A stretch of DNA of 64,000 nt from Nicotiana tabacum (lineage: Eukaryota > Streptophyta > Magnoliopsida > Solanales > Solanaceae). Under the pieces are notes generated by a model. The model saw only the letters and a program-made list of their open reading frames with translations. It was not told where the DNA came from and searched no databases. Location: contig NC_134103.1 of the NCBI RefSeq assembly GCF_000715075.1, positions 76,199,519 through 76,263,518 on the forward strand, written 5' to 3'. Below are positions 44,420-56,885 of this stretch, one piece after another; position 1 is the first letter of the stretch, and each line of letters opens with the position of its first letter. The position numbers and the translations under genes are program-made.

Positions 44420-46443
44420 TGTTTCTTGGTTTAGGGTACGCCAGACCTATGACTTATGTATTGAATACATAAATAAATATAAGAAGAAAAATAAACAGAA
44501 GATGGTGGGGTCTCTTTCTTCTGTTCTGTTCTGTATTTATAGTATAGAAATAATTTTGTTGATTCAAAATTATGGAAACTGAAAAACTGAAAAGTTGCAG
44601 GAAGTAAAGGAGGGGAAGCATTGAAGGGAAAATTTATAACTGGTAACCTTTTACATGCAGATTTTGTGACTAAACTATCGGGTCAGAAGTTTTGTAACAA
44701 AATGAATGAATGATTAGAAATTACAATTAAATTTAATTCCATTCCTAATTTGGAGGTTTTGAATTGAAGGAGTTTTTTGTGTGTGTTTTTTGGATTCAGT
44801 ATTTTAGGATTATGGATAGCAACGGAAAGGAAAAAGAAATGGTCAGTTTTTTTTTTTTGGGTGTTTAAAATTAGGAGATATTAGAGGGAAATCAAAGATT
44901 TGTCAGTTTGGTTATTTGTGAAAGCCTAAATAATAGGATTTCCTCTAACCTTTATTTTCCTTTTGCCTTCTTAACTTTCGTAACTTCTTTTTTAATTCAA
45001 CCATAAAAAAAGTAGTAACTTCTTTTTTTTTTTAAATTAATACTTTATCTGTTCTAAAAGAAACTGACAAAGTTTAGAATACAGATCAATGAATTTAATT
45101 TCCAGTATAAATTATCCAACAACCATTCCTTAAATTTTTCAAAAAAAGAAATTACAATGTAAATTACATAAAAAGTTTAATCAACTAGTTAGAAAATTAT
45201 ACTATTATCTTTATTTCTTATTGTCAAATAATTTTATTTGTTTAAGAATTTTTAAATAAAATCATAACAATTTTTGTTTTTACGTCTTTACATAGTTTAA
45301 ACATATAAGTTCCATAGAGGAAAAAGCTAATAAATTGATATTCTCGTCATTCTTTTGGATCTGAGGGAATACTATAAGTCGTAAAATTATTCTAAAAAAA
45401 CTGAAAAAAAAGGAATCATAGTTAAAAAGGATTATTGACTTCCCAAATAACTATTTTGTCTATACTTTTCAAAATATTTGTGAAGTTGTATATAAAATGT
45501 CCGAAAGGAACCAAAATCATTTTAATCTTTAAAAGAAATGTAACTTACTTTTATTTGTCCTATACTGATATACTTTTTCAAAGTCAAATTTAGTTTTGAC
45601 ATCGTTGCGCAGTCATCATTCGTCAAAGGGTCATTTTTAGTAAGGTAATTTGTGGCTGCTAGGATTAATAGGTTATGATAGAAATTAAATTAAAAGGCTA
45701 CCAAAGAAAAGTAGGTATGATATTAAAATATTTATTAAGGAAAATTTAGAAGGTAGTTTAAAATTTTCAAATCAAGTTTTGACATTCTAATCAATGGAGA
45801 TTAAGCCAATTTGTGATTCATAATATTAAATCGATGACGATTGTATAATTGATCTAACCAATTAGTTGTTAATTTGTTTCCATCTTACTTTTTGGCAAAC
45901 ATTTCGTGTTCTTAGGAAATAAATTAATTGAAATACTACGTAAGGAAAACTTTCAAGAATAGGAGATACTACGTAAATTGGTATTCGATATCTCAATTGC
46001 AATATAATTGAACATGTTTCTTCCTTTATTCGTTTCACTATTTTTTGTTTTATTTCTAAATTATATACATTTTGAGCGTACAATACTGATAATATTACAT
46101 AATCAAATCACTTAAATAATAATTACAGGTAATTCTATTTAACTTCTTGTTATTATTTTTTTTGGCTCTATGTTATAACAATTTCTATATTTCTAGTTTA
46201 CACGTCATATATTTTCATTAAGTACTTAATGTGGCTTTACATCATTCGTAGAATAGCCACATCCTTGGCCAAAACACAAGCCATTGGATGGCAAAATACT
46301 ACCATGCAAATTACTACTATACAAAGCGTCAATGTTACCAATCTAGCCAAATTATTACAAACATTAGCCGTAATATATTTCTGAAAAGTGGTCCCTTCTA
46401 TGTTTGCCGTTACAACAGTCATTGCAAAATGAGTAGGAGTGGA
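44420..46443. other. Gene-free AT-rich interval upstream of the RING gene
   Basis: No coding signal. It includes the RING gene promoter side and long A/T runs. The stretch 45040-45600 has weak Stowaway-like edges ('tctgttctaaaagaaactga') but no clean terminal repeats. Otherwise I see nothing. Confidence 0.4.
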
Positions 46444-46494
46444 GTACTCCCTCCCTACCTCCCTTTCAAATTAGACATTTCGCTTATCGATAGT
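46444..46494. mobile_element. Left end of a Stowaway-like MITE split by element B
   Basis: 'tactccctccctacctccct' followed by 'ttcaaattagacatttcgc' looks like a Stowaway terminus. The other end (62538-62745), reversed, reads 'tttgtttcaatttatacttc' then 'acatttcgc'. Element B, with its TSD atagt, lies between the halves. Confidence 0.42.
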
Positions 46495-47258
46495 TGTATA
46501 CGGTTAAAATCGAACTCATGGTACACCCCGATCTTCGACAAAATAAGTCAAGCTCGAGACATGATGACAGGGGGCCGAAATCGGGGCAAGAGTCTCTTCG
46601 AGTCATGGTTCGGAATCGGTCCTAGCCTTGAACGACTTCGAAGAACATTGTCAGATAATCAAGCACGTCAAACGGAGGACTGTTATGTCCTAGACCGACC
46701 GGATATACCTCTCGTGCTAAGGCCCGAACATATCGCTTACCACCTGAGCCATCGAGACCATGCCGCCCACATTCGGTTCAAGCTCCAAAACCTTGGAAAG
46801 CCTTACCAAACGGTTGCAAACGACTAACGAAGGGCCGTGATATCAGCGCCCGACTGGATATCACGGCGCGGATCTCGCCTCGTATTGGCAACAGATTAGT
46901 GATTAACGAAAAAGAAGATTTTTACCTTTTTTAGAATTGTACTAGGGATGAAACTCTCCTACTATATAAAGGAGATGATTTTTATTGAAAGGACATACTG
47001 TAACACGCATTTCAAAGCAACATATTATTATTTTCTCTGTTATTAGCTCTTTCTCTTATTCATTAGTGCTGGCCATAGTGAGCCCGGATCGAGGGCGAAT
47101 ACTTCATTAAAGCTAAAACTATCCTCCTTGTATGGTTTGAATCCATTTTATCTTTGTTTGTTCAAATTTGACTTAATTTATCGCTTTGTATCAAATTAAT
47201 TCGCGTATCTTTAACACCACTTATAAATTTAATTGTAATTCGATTTTGAGGGTAAATA
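46495..47258 (+). repeat. 5' LTR of element B
   Basis: 764 bp, paired with 61770-62537 (768 bp). A TATA box (actatataaagg) is at about 46971-46982. It ends TA rather than CA. Confidence 0.92.
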
Positions 47259-47261
47259 GTT

Positions 47262-47279
47262 TGGCGCCCACCGTGGGGC
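47262..47279 (+). promoter_or_regulatory. Primer-binding site of element B
   Basis: tggcgcccaccgtggggc, starting three bases after the LTR end; identical to the site of element A except one base (ccgtgg versus ccatgg). Confidence 0.72.
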
Positions 47280-47374
47280 TAAAGATAATAGCGGCAATTT
47301 GATACAAATTTTCGTAACACAGCCTATTTCATACTTGTTCTTTAAAGTGCCTTTGATTTCAGGTTTGCGTTAAA

Positions 47375-49100
47375 ATGTCAAACTCCCAATCTATCCCTCT
47401 AAACACGGATGCTGAGTTTGGCCACCATGGCGAGAACAACAAAATAGCGCCCGGTAATGAGGTGCCCCCCACCGATCCCAACGGAATTCTGGTCGCAAAC
47501 CTGATCGACGCCAGCTCACATGTGGCCATCAAAACAAATTTGCCCACCGATCCTGAGAACAGCATCCGCGGGGGGAGTGCAGTCGGTAGCTCAAAATGCT
47601 CGTGACGATGATGGAGATGGGATCAGCTTGCGGGTGATCTTCGAAATGCTGCAAGCTCAGCATGCAGCGATAGCCCAACTGCAGAACCAAAATCGCGCTC
47701 CCAGTAGAGTCGAGCCCGAATCATCCTGGAAAAATACTCGCAGAAATGAACCAGCCGCAGATAGGCCAAATGAAGTTGAACCCAGAACCAACCCCTAAAT
47801 AATAAAGATGATCGAGGAATTGAAAAAACGGGTGGAAACGGGAGAAAAGAAAATTGAAGCCAACGACAAAAAGATGGAGACTTACATCTCCAGGGTCGAC
47901 CAAATCCCTGGAGCGCCACCGATATTGAAAGGCCTAGACTTCAAGAAGTTTGTTCAGAAACCCTTCCCTCCGAGCGCAACCCTGAAGCCGATCCCTAAAA
48001 AGTTTCGCATGCCTGAAATTCCTAAGTACAATGGGACAACTGACCCAAATGAACATGTGACCTCATACATGTGTGCCATCAAGGGGAATGAATTAAAAGA
48101 TGATGAGATCGATTCTGCCTTGCTAAAATAATTCAGAGAGACCTTGTCAAAAGGAGCTATGATATGGTATCACAACCTACCTCCTAACTCTATTGACTCA
48201 TTTGCTATGCTTGCAGATTCCTTCGTAAAAGCACATGCCGGGGCTATCAAGGTCGAGACTAGGAAGTCAGACCTTTTCAAAGTGAAACAGAGGGATAATG
48301 AGATACTCAGAGAATTCGTGTCCCGATTTCAGATGGAACGGATACTCCTGCCTCCAGTCGCGGATGATTGGGCCGTTCAGGCCTTCACCCAAGGACTCAA
48401 TACTCGAAGCTCGTTGGATTCACAGCAGTTGAAGCAAAATCTGGTAGAATATCCGGTCGTAACTTAGGCCGATGTGCATAACCGATATTAGTCAAAAATT
48501 AGAGTCGAAGATGATCAGCTCATGGCCCCTTCCGGGTATGTTTATCCTATCTGAGCCAGTGACAGACCCAAAAGAGACATTGATCGTGAACCAAGGCCAA
48601 GTAGGGACCGATATTAGCCATATATCGGTGATCCTAGGAGTAACGGATCTGGACGAAACCCTGTGAGAAATGAAAGGAGAAGAGATCAGAGTCAAAATAA
48701 CTGGGGACTCATGAGCAAAAACGGTTTTGACAGGCCCATCGGTCCTATGGAAACACCAAGGTTATCAGAGTACAACTTCAACGTCGATGCTGCTGCTATC
48801 ATAACCGACATCGGACGCATCAGAGACACCAAGTGGCCTCGACCTTTATAGCCCGATCCATCCCAAAGGGATCCTAACCTAATGTGCAAATATCATGGCA
48901 CTCACGGCCACAGAACGGAAGACTGCCGACAATTAAGAGAGGAAGTAGCCCGGTTATTCAATAACGGACATCTCCGAGAGTTCCTGAGCGATCGAGCCAA
49001 GAATCATTTCAGGAATAGAGATTCTAATAAACAGATCGAGCAGGAGGAACCTTAGCACATCACTAACATGATCATCGGCGGGGTCGATGTTCCCAGGGGC
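47375..49100 (+). pseudogene. gag: gag of element B, broken
   Basis: Starts MSNSQSIPLN at 47375; a frameshift near 47570 leads to VQSVAQNARDDDGDGISLRV. Stops lie at 47796-47798 and 48129-48131 (ALLK-stop). Conserved blocks KKFRMPEIPKYNGTTDPNEH, MIWYHNLPPNSIDSFAMLAD and WAVQAFTQGLN align with element A. The zinc-knuckle variant CKYHGTHGHRTEDC is at about 48883-48924. The last recognisable block is MIIGGVDVPRG at about 49070-49100, with a stop just before. Confidence 0.85.
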
Positions 49101-52100
49101 TGATGCTGAAGCGCACCAAAGTATCCATCACAAGGGAAAAATAGACTCGGTATTACGTGCCAGATGGAACCTTGTCTTTCAACGATGAGGACACTGAAGG
49201 GATCGTGTAGCCCCACAATGATGCACTGGTAATATCTGTACTCATAAATAAATCTCGAGTTAAGCGTATGTTAATTGATCTAGGTGGCTCGGCCAATATC
49301 ATCAGATCGAGGGTCGTGGAACAACTTGGTCTAAGAGATCAGATCGTGCCTGCAGTTCGAGTTCTGAACGGATTCAACATGGCATGTTAGACCATCAAAG
49401 GGCAGATAACATTACCAGTGAACATCGCTGGGACCATTCAGGAAGCCAAGTTCTTTGTAATCTAAGGAGACATGAGGTACAATGCTCTGTTCGGAAGGCC
49501 ATGGATCCACAACATGAGGGCGATACCCTCGACTCTGCACCAAGTGATGAAGTTCCCAATTCCAGGAGGGATAAAAACAATTTATGGAAAATAACTGGCT
49601 GCAAAGGAAATGTTCGCGGTCGATGAGGTGGTCCCGGTATCCGCACTTATAACGACAAAAGGTCTGGGTTCGACCGCCAAGCAAGAAGCCAAATAGTAAT
49701 TACCTACACCGGCCCCGACCTAACCGGAGAAGAAGGGGACCGATGAAGACCGCGATTACAAGGCTCCCAGGTCTTTTATAGCCCTCGATGATTCTTATGC
49801 TACGAAATTGACAGTCGAGGGACTGGAGCAAGTCGTGTTGATCTAGCAGTTGCCCGATCAAAAGGTATACCTGGGCACGGGGTTGAGTCCCGAGCTCAGG
49901 AAAAAACTCATTCAATTCCTTATAGCTAACATAGATTATTTCGCTTGGTCCCACCTTGATATGACAGGGATCCCACGGAAATAACCACTCACAAGCTAAT
50001 CCTGGATCCGAAGTTCCACCAGGTCAAGTATAAGAGGAGACTCCGATCCGAGGTCAAGCATGCATTCATCAAGGACGAGGTATCTAAACTCCTTAAAATA
50101 GGGTCCATCCTGGATGTTAAGTACCCGGACTAGTTAGCAAACGTAGTAGTCCCTAAAAAGGGAAACAAATTAAGAATATGTGTAGACTATAAAGACTTGA
50201 ATAAAGCGTGTCCCAAGGACTCTTTCCCTTTGCCTAATATCGATCGCATGATCGATGCAACGACCGGCCACGAGATCCTCAGTTTTCTCGATGCTTATTC
50301 TGGGTACAACCAAATTCGGATGGACCCGGGCGATCAGGAAAAAACTTCCTTCATCACTAAGTACGACACCTACTGCTATAACGTGATGCCATTCGAACTA
50401 AAAAATACCGGTGCCACTTACCAATGCCTAGTAAATCATATATTCAAAGAACAAATATGAAAATCAATGGAGGTTTACATTGACGATATGTTGGTTAAGT
50501 CCCTACGAGCAGAGGACCATTTGAATCATTTGCAGGAAATCTTCAGCATATTGAAGAAGTACAATATGAAGCTGAGCCCGGAGAAAGTTGCATTCGGAGT
50601 CGGGTCCGAGAAATTCCTTAGGTTCATGGTATCCAATCGGGGAATCGAGATTAATACCAATAAGATCAAGGCCATCGAAGATATCACTGTTGTGGACAAC
50701 GTCAAGGCCGTTCAAAGGTTAATCGAACGCATAGCCGCCCTGGGCCGATTCACCTCGAGGTCCTCCGACAAGAGCCACTGATTCTTCTCACAGTTGAGGA
50801 TAAAGAATAATTTCTCATGGACCCCGGAGTGCCAACGAGCCTTGGAGGAACTCAAGCGGTATCTCTCGAGCCCACCTCTGCTTCATACCCTGAAGACAGA
50901 CGAACAACTATACCTGTACTTAGCAGTATCCGAGATAGCGGTAAGTGGAGTCCTGGTCCGGGAAGAGGAAGGTACGCAATTTCCAATCTATTATGTTAGT
51001 GAGACTCTAGTCGAGGCCAAAACTAGATACCCTCACCTAGAAAAACTAGCGCTCGCTTTGCTAAGCGCCTCTAGGAAGCTGAAATCGTACTTTCAATGTC
51101 ACCCCATATGTGTTGTAACTACTTACCCATTGAGGAATGTAATGCATAAACCCAAGCTCTCGGGACAATTGACAAATGGGCCATAGAGATCAACGGGTAC
51201 AATATCGAATATCGGCCCCAAACCGCCATTAAATCTCAAATTTTGGCAGACTTTGTGGCCGACTTTACACCGACCCTAATAACCGAGGTGGAAAGAGAGT
51301 TGTTGTTAAACTCGGGGGACCTCTTCGGGAATCTGGACCCTCTTTACGGATGATGCCTCGAAAGCAAAAAGGTGCCGGACTTGGCATTGTATTGAAGCCA
51401 CAACATGCAATGTAGTTAGACAATCTATTAGGACTGTAAAATTGACTAACAACGAGGCCGAATATGAGGCCATGATTGCAGGTCTCGAACTAGCCAAAAG
51501 CTTGGGGGCAGAGGTGATCGAAGCTAAGTGCGACTTCCTCCTAGTGGTGAACCAAGTTAATAGGACGTTCGAGGTCAGAGAGGAACAAATGCAAAGATAC
51601 CCGAATAAGCTCCAGGTAACGCTACATCGGTTCAAGGAGTGGACTCTACAACATGTACCTCGGGATCAAAAAAGTGAGGCCGATGGCCTTGCTAATTTGG
51701 GATCGTCCGTCGATGATGATGAATTCAACTCGGGGGCGGTTGTGCAACTTATAAGATCGATAGTAGAAGAAGGTTACGCCGAGATAAACTCAACAAGCCT
51801 AACTTGGGACTGGAGAATCACTTATATAGAGTATATGAGACCAAAAAACCACCCTCAGATCCTAAAGAATCGAGGGCTCTGCGTACGAAGGCGACCCGAT
51901 TCAGCTTGTCCGGAGATGATACCCTGTTCAGAAGAACATTCGATGGCCCACTCTTAATATGTCTAGGACCGGGAGATACCGAGTATGTTCTGAGGGAGGT
52001 CTATGAAGGCACCTACGGAAATCACTCAGGCGCCGAATCATTAGTTCGAAAAATAATCAGAGCCAGCTGCTACTGGATCGACATGAAAAGGGACGCGAAG

Positions 52101-53070
52101 GAGTTCGTACGAAAATGCGATGAATGTCAAAGGCATGCTCTGATGATTCATCAGCCCAATGAGCTGTTGCATTCAGTCTTGTCACCCTGGTCGTTCATGA
52201 AATGGGTGATGGACATCGTCGGCCCCCTTCCATGGGCACCCGGTAAGGCTCAATTTATAGTATTATTTATGACTGACTATTTTTCTAAGTGGGTGGAAGC
52301 CCAGGCGTATGATAAAGTTAGGGAGAAGGAAGTCATCGATTTTATTTGGGACCACATAATATGCCGGTTCAAAATGCCGGGTGTGCGACAATGGAAAACA
52401 GTTCATCGGCAGCAAAGTAAGCAAGTTCCTCGAAGATCATATGCTCAAAAGGATCCTATAAACACCCTACCACCCTAGTGGGAACGAGCAAGCAGAGTCC
52501 ACCAACAAAACCATACTCCAAAACCTCAAAAAGAGATTGACCGACGCCAAAGGAAAATGGAAAGAAATGTTTCCCGAAGTCCTATGGGCATACCGTATGA
52601 CCTCGAAGTCTAGTACCGGGGCTACCCCATTCTCGTTGGTTTACGACACCGAAGCTCTAATACCGGTTAAAGTAGGTAAACCAAGTCTTAGGTTCCAATA
52701 TGCGACCGAAGAGTCAAACGATGAGGCCATGAGTACAAGCCTGGAACTGCTAGATGAAAGGCGTGAGGCCGCCCTCATTTGGATGGCCTCCTTCGTCCGG
52801 ATGGCCGCCCAAAAACAATGAATTAAAAGGTATTACAATCAAAGAGCCAAAGATCCAACCTTCAACACTTCGGTATCGGGGACTTGGTGTTAAGGAAGGT
52901 GACGTTGGGTACCTGGAACTCAAATGAGGGGAAGTTGGGGCTGAATTTGGGAAGGCGCATATCAAATTATCGAGATCACCGGCAAAGGATCATACAAACT
53001 CGAAGCAATGAACGGTGAACGACTACCAAACAACTGGAACATGGCCCACTTAAAATGATACTACTGTTGA
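49101..53070 (+). pseudogene. pol: pol of element B (PR-RT-RNase H-INT), broken
   Basis: Protease about 49250-49580; its active motif reads LIDLGGSANII (about 49269), changed from the DPGSS form of element A. RT about 49830-50780: FLDAYSGYNQIR (about 50290), YIDDMLVKS (50476-50502), and stops at 49844, 50131 and 50458. The thumb/connection, with RYPHLEKLALALLSASRKLK, is intact. RNase H about 51330-51660: LFTDDAS (D kept, G replaced by D) and LTNNEAEYEAMIAGLE. Integrase 51990-52820: YGNHSGAES...VRKCDECQRHA, WVMDIVGPLPWAPGK; the second catalytic region near 52385 is frameshifted and the E block reads NEQAEST. It ends NNWNMAHLK-stop-YYC near 53070. The RT reading frame is better preserved than in element A. 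Confidence 0.87.
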
Positions 53071-53286
53071 GATACGACGCAATTCATCTGTTTCTTTACA
53101 TATTAGACTAACACTTGCAGGTAATGATCAAGGGACAATACGACTATTAGGACGGAAAGCACGCATTGCACTCTTTTTTCCTTAGACCGATTTTGTCCTA
53201 AATGGATTTTCCGGCAAGGTTTTTAATGAGGCAACAGTGGATTGTGCTAACTTAGAACCGAAGACCGGAATCAAGGACCACATCAT

Positions 53287-53329
53287 CAGTATCCGAGGCC
53301 CCTATATGATCGGCCTCCGATACTGGGGG
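53287..53329 (+). promoter_or_regulatory. Hairpin followed by a G-run just after pol (element B)
   Basis: cagtatccgagg pairs with cctccgatactg and continues into ggggg. It is the counterpart of 14774-14817 in element A, at about the same distance (~200 bp) from the pol end. Confidence 0.5.
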
Positions 53330-54367
53330 CCATCATCCTCGGATAATAATTTTGGCAAGGAGAGAGACTTTATGCTCGAACTACCTAGGCTCGGTGGATA
53401 GGATATTTTGTAAAGGCCAAACGGTCAAATGAATCGTTCCCACATACACTACCCGAGCTCTGACACGAAGCATGTACACATTTGCAACCTTGTATAGAAA
53501 TGAAAGAAAGTATCTCCTTGCGGATAAATATTTTGTCCCTTAAAGATTTCTACATTCGGTCCCCTAAAGATATTGAGCCCAAGGAAAATCTCTGTCCGGA
53601 TCCAAAAGGTCACCCTCACTCGGGGACCATCATCCAAGACAGGCTCAGGCCACCCGGGGTATCGAAGCCTGGAGGCACAAAGCTTATTAGGCAGTGCTCG
53701 AACTCTAAAGGCCACGTCCATCCCCATTCGAAACTATCGTCCTGGGCAAGCCCGGATATGTGATGACCCAAAATGTCATCTTTAACTTTAATAAGTAATT
53801 CTATGTTCTAAGACCTCAAAAAGAACCATTTATCATTCTTTGACTTGCGTGCGCAGTCCTTACAATTTTCCGAAAAGTTTTTATGTGAAAAATAGATTAA
53901 AATGTTAAATAGGGCTTTAAAAAACTCAACTGAGTTGACTTTAGTCAATATTTTAAGAAAACGGACACAGATCAGTGTTTTGACAATTCATGTAGGTCCT
54001 TATCATGATTTGGAACTTGGGCATATGCCCGGAATCGAATTTCGAGGTCCCTAGCTCGAGATATGGAATTTTGATGAAAAATTAAAAGCTTGAAAGCTTA
54101 ATGATTTCTAAGAAATTTCTGATGTTGGATATATTGACCTCGGGTCCGTATTTTGATTTCAGAGCCCGGTATAGGTCCACTATAATATTTATGACTTGTC
54201 TGCCGAATTTGGTGAGAATCGGAGTTGATTTGACGTGATTCGGACGTCCGGTTGTAAAAATATAAGTTTTAATGTTTTCTTGAAAATTTCCTTTGATTTG
54301 GTGTACGATTCGTAGTTCTTGGTGTTATTTTGGCGATTTGATCACGCGAGCAAGTTCGTATGATGTA

Positions 54368-55052
54368 GGGGTGTTCATGGTTCGGTTTGGGTCTGTTTTT
54401 TCCTAAAAATAAACCAAACCAAGTAAGTCGGTTTTTCAAACATTGGAACCAAACAAAACCAATTAAGTTGGTTTTTTATCGATTCGGTTTTTGTCGAATT
54501 TTTAGTTTTTTCGGTTATTTGTCGGTTTTTTCTTAAATATGAGACATACACTACCAAACGCATATTCCGGCGAGTACATTTTCAACGTAACGCTATCAAA
54601 CCAATTGCTCTTAGAGAAATCTATTATTTACCAAGATATATTGATGATAATTGATTCAAATAGTGATGAATAACTTAAGTACTCAATTAAAAATCAATTA
54701 TTTTTAACATAAAATAAATTTTTGTACTTAATTAAAAAAAACTACCAATCAAACTAGAAGACAAAGAATTAGATTATTATAATAGCAAAGAACTAGACTA
54801 AAAAGACAAATGACTAATATGTACCATAAAATTTTAGAAACTTTATATAAAAATATACATATATATAGGTGTAATAATAAATTTAAATATCTACTTTTAT
54901 AGTCGGTTTGGTTCGGTTTTTTTTTTATTAAAACCAAAACCAAATCAAATTTGATCGGTTTTTAAAATTTAAAACCAAAACCAAACCAAACCTAAAAAAA
55001 TCGGTTTTTTTGGTCGGTTTGGTTCGATTTTTTGGGTTTTTATGAACACCCC
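54368..55052. mobile_element. 685-bp MITE in the solo LTR, 'ggttcggtttggt' type
   Basis: The ends ggggtgttcatggttcggtt and ...tatgaacacccc are inverted repeats. The flanks give only TA on both sides (54366-54367 and 55053-55054). Internally 'cggtttggttcggtttt' and 'aaaccaaaaccaaa' tracts are complementary, so the element folds on itself. The superfamily is uncertain. Confidence 0.68.
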
Positions 55053-55159
55053 TAGGTGCATGTTTGGTTTGGAGCCCCGAGGGTTCGGGTTGGTTTCAGG
55101 TGGTTAACGGACCATTTTCGAACTTTAAAAATCTGGTTTTCAGGAGACTTCAGGCTTAT

Positions 55160-55500
55160 GGTGTGTTCTTCTTCGCGTTCGCGAAGGTGCTCTCGCAAAT
55201 GCGGAAAGCAAATTGGGGCTGGCATGTTTTGTGCTTCGCGTTCGCGACAGAGTGACTGCGTTCACGAAGGCTTGAGGTTCAAAGGTTCGTGTTCGTGATC
55301 GAAGCCTCGCGTTCGCGAAGGAAAAGAGGTTGGCCAGGATAATTACCTTCGTGTTCGCGAAGGGCATCTCACGTTCGCGAAGGCCAAGCTAGGCAAGCTT
55401 CACATTCGCGAAGTAGCCCTCGCATTCGCGAAGTATAAAATGGGACAACACAAATTTGTGCTTCGCGAACGCGAGGCACTGACCGCGTTCGCGAAGGGTA
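55160..55500. repeat. CpG-rich 'cgcgttcgcgaag' array in the solo LTR
   Basis: The palindrome ttcgcgaa and its variants occur at least ten times in ~340 bp, separated by 10-30 bp of variable text. It is locally CpG-dense within an otherwise AT-rich LTR. Confidence 0.75.
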
Positions 55501-56499
55501 AAAGTCCCGAAAACAGAACTTAAGTTCTCGAAAATGGGATTCGTCCCATTTTCAACCCTTTTCTATTTTTGAGCTCGGGTAAGGCGATTTTTGGGCGATT
55601 TTTACGGAAAAATATTGGGAGTAAGTGTTCTTTATCCTATATTGATTATATTTCATGATTTCATACTCATTTATATCATGAATCCGTGAATTTATGGAAG
55701 AAAAACCAGATTTTTATAAAATCTTTCAAAAACGAAAATTTAAGATTTGAAGGTCCATTTGACATCGGAATTGGATAATTTTTGCATGGTTGGACTCGTC
55801 TCGGAATGGGTGTTCGGATTTCGTAAGTTTTTCTGAGATTTGAGATGTGGGTTTCACTATCGAATATTTTAATGAATTTTGGATTTTTATTCGGAAAATT
55901 TATAAATTCATATGGAATTAATTCCTATAATTCGTATTGAGTATATCGAATTGTTTATGAATAGATTTGAAGCTTTTGGAGACAAATTTAAAAGGAAAAG
56001 CTGTGGTCGAGTAATTGATTGGAATTTGCAAAGCGAGGTAAGTGTCATGATTAACTTTGACTTGAGGGAATAGAACCCTTAAATTATTTGTTATGTGAAA
56101 TGCATGCGAACGACGTATAGGCGAGATGACGAGTGTCTATACGTCATGAAATTTATTGTTTTCATGCTTTCTTGAAAAACCATAAATTATTTTAAACCAT
56201 AAATTAATAGTTATAATAATTGTTTCTCTCCTATTCTTTGCCAAATATTAATTCTTAAATTTCTGTAATAATTGCTACATGCTTATTTGAATTATGTGCA
56301 CTAATTGCTACTTGACATTTGGCATATTAAATATTAAACTGTCTATTTTCTCCCTGATTTTCAAAATAAATTGTTATTGCCATTGTTTGTTCATAAATAA
56401 ATTATAATTATTGTGTGCCTTGATGCTTAATAGTTTCTCATTGGACGTGGTATTTATTGGAGTAATTTTTATTTACATTATGAGATGTTTAAAGTTATA

Positions 56500-56885
56500 T
56501 ATATTGGGGGAACGGGTTGCACGCCGCAACGAAAATGAAAGTAAATATACCAATATTGGAGGATCGGATTGCACGCCGCTATAGACTTATTTAAAAGTCA
56601 ATATTGGGGGATCGGATTGCATGCCGCAAAAGACTTATTTAAAAATTAATATTGGGGGATCGGATTTCACGTTACAATAAACTTATTTAAAAGTCAATAT
56701 TGGGGGATCGGATTGCACGCCGCAACACACTTATTTAAAAGTCTATATATATATATACACTTGATTGAAATAAATATATGACAGACTTGATTAAAATGAA
56801 TATATTGTGAGAGCGGGTTGCACGCTGCAACTGAATTGAATGTGAATATATTGTGAGAGCGGGTTGCACGCTGCAACAGAATTGA
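56500..56885. repeat. ~48-bp tandem repeat in the solo LTR
   Basis: 'attgggggatcggattgcac' followed by 'gccgca' recurs at steps of about 48 bp (ttggggg/ttggagg at about 56506, 56555, 56604, 56652, 56700). Two further variants 'gagcgggttgcacgctgcaa' end the array. gttgc...gcaac arms can form small hairpins. Confidence 0.82.

Noticed and set aside
45040..45600. Possible degraded Stowaway element
   Set aside because: Edges resemble Stowaway only loosely; no paired terminal repeats or TA duplication could be fixed.
54375..54563. Small frames in the 'ggttcggttt' element
   Set aside because: Low-complexity translations of a palindromic MITE.
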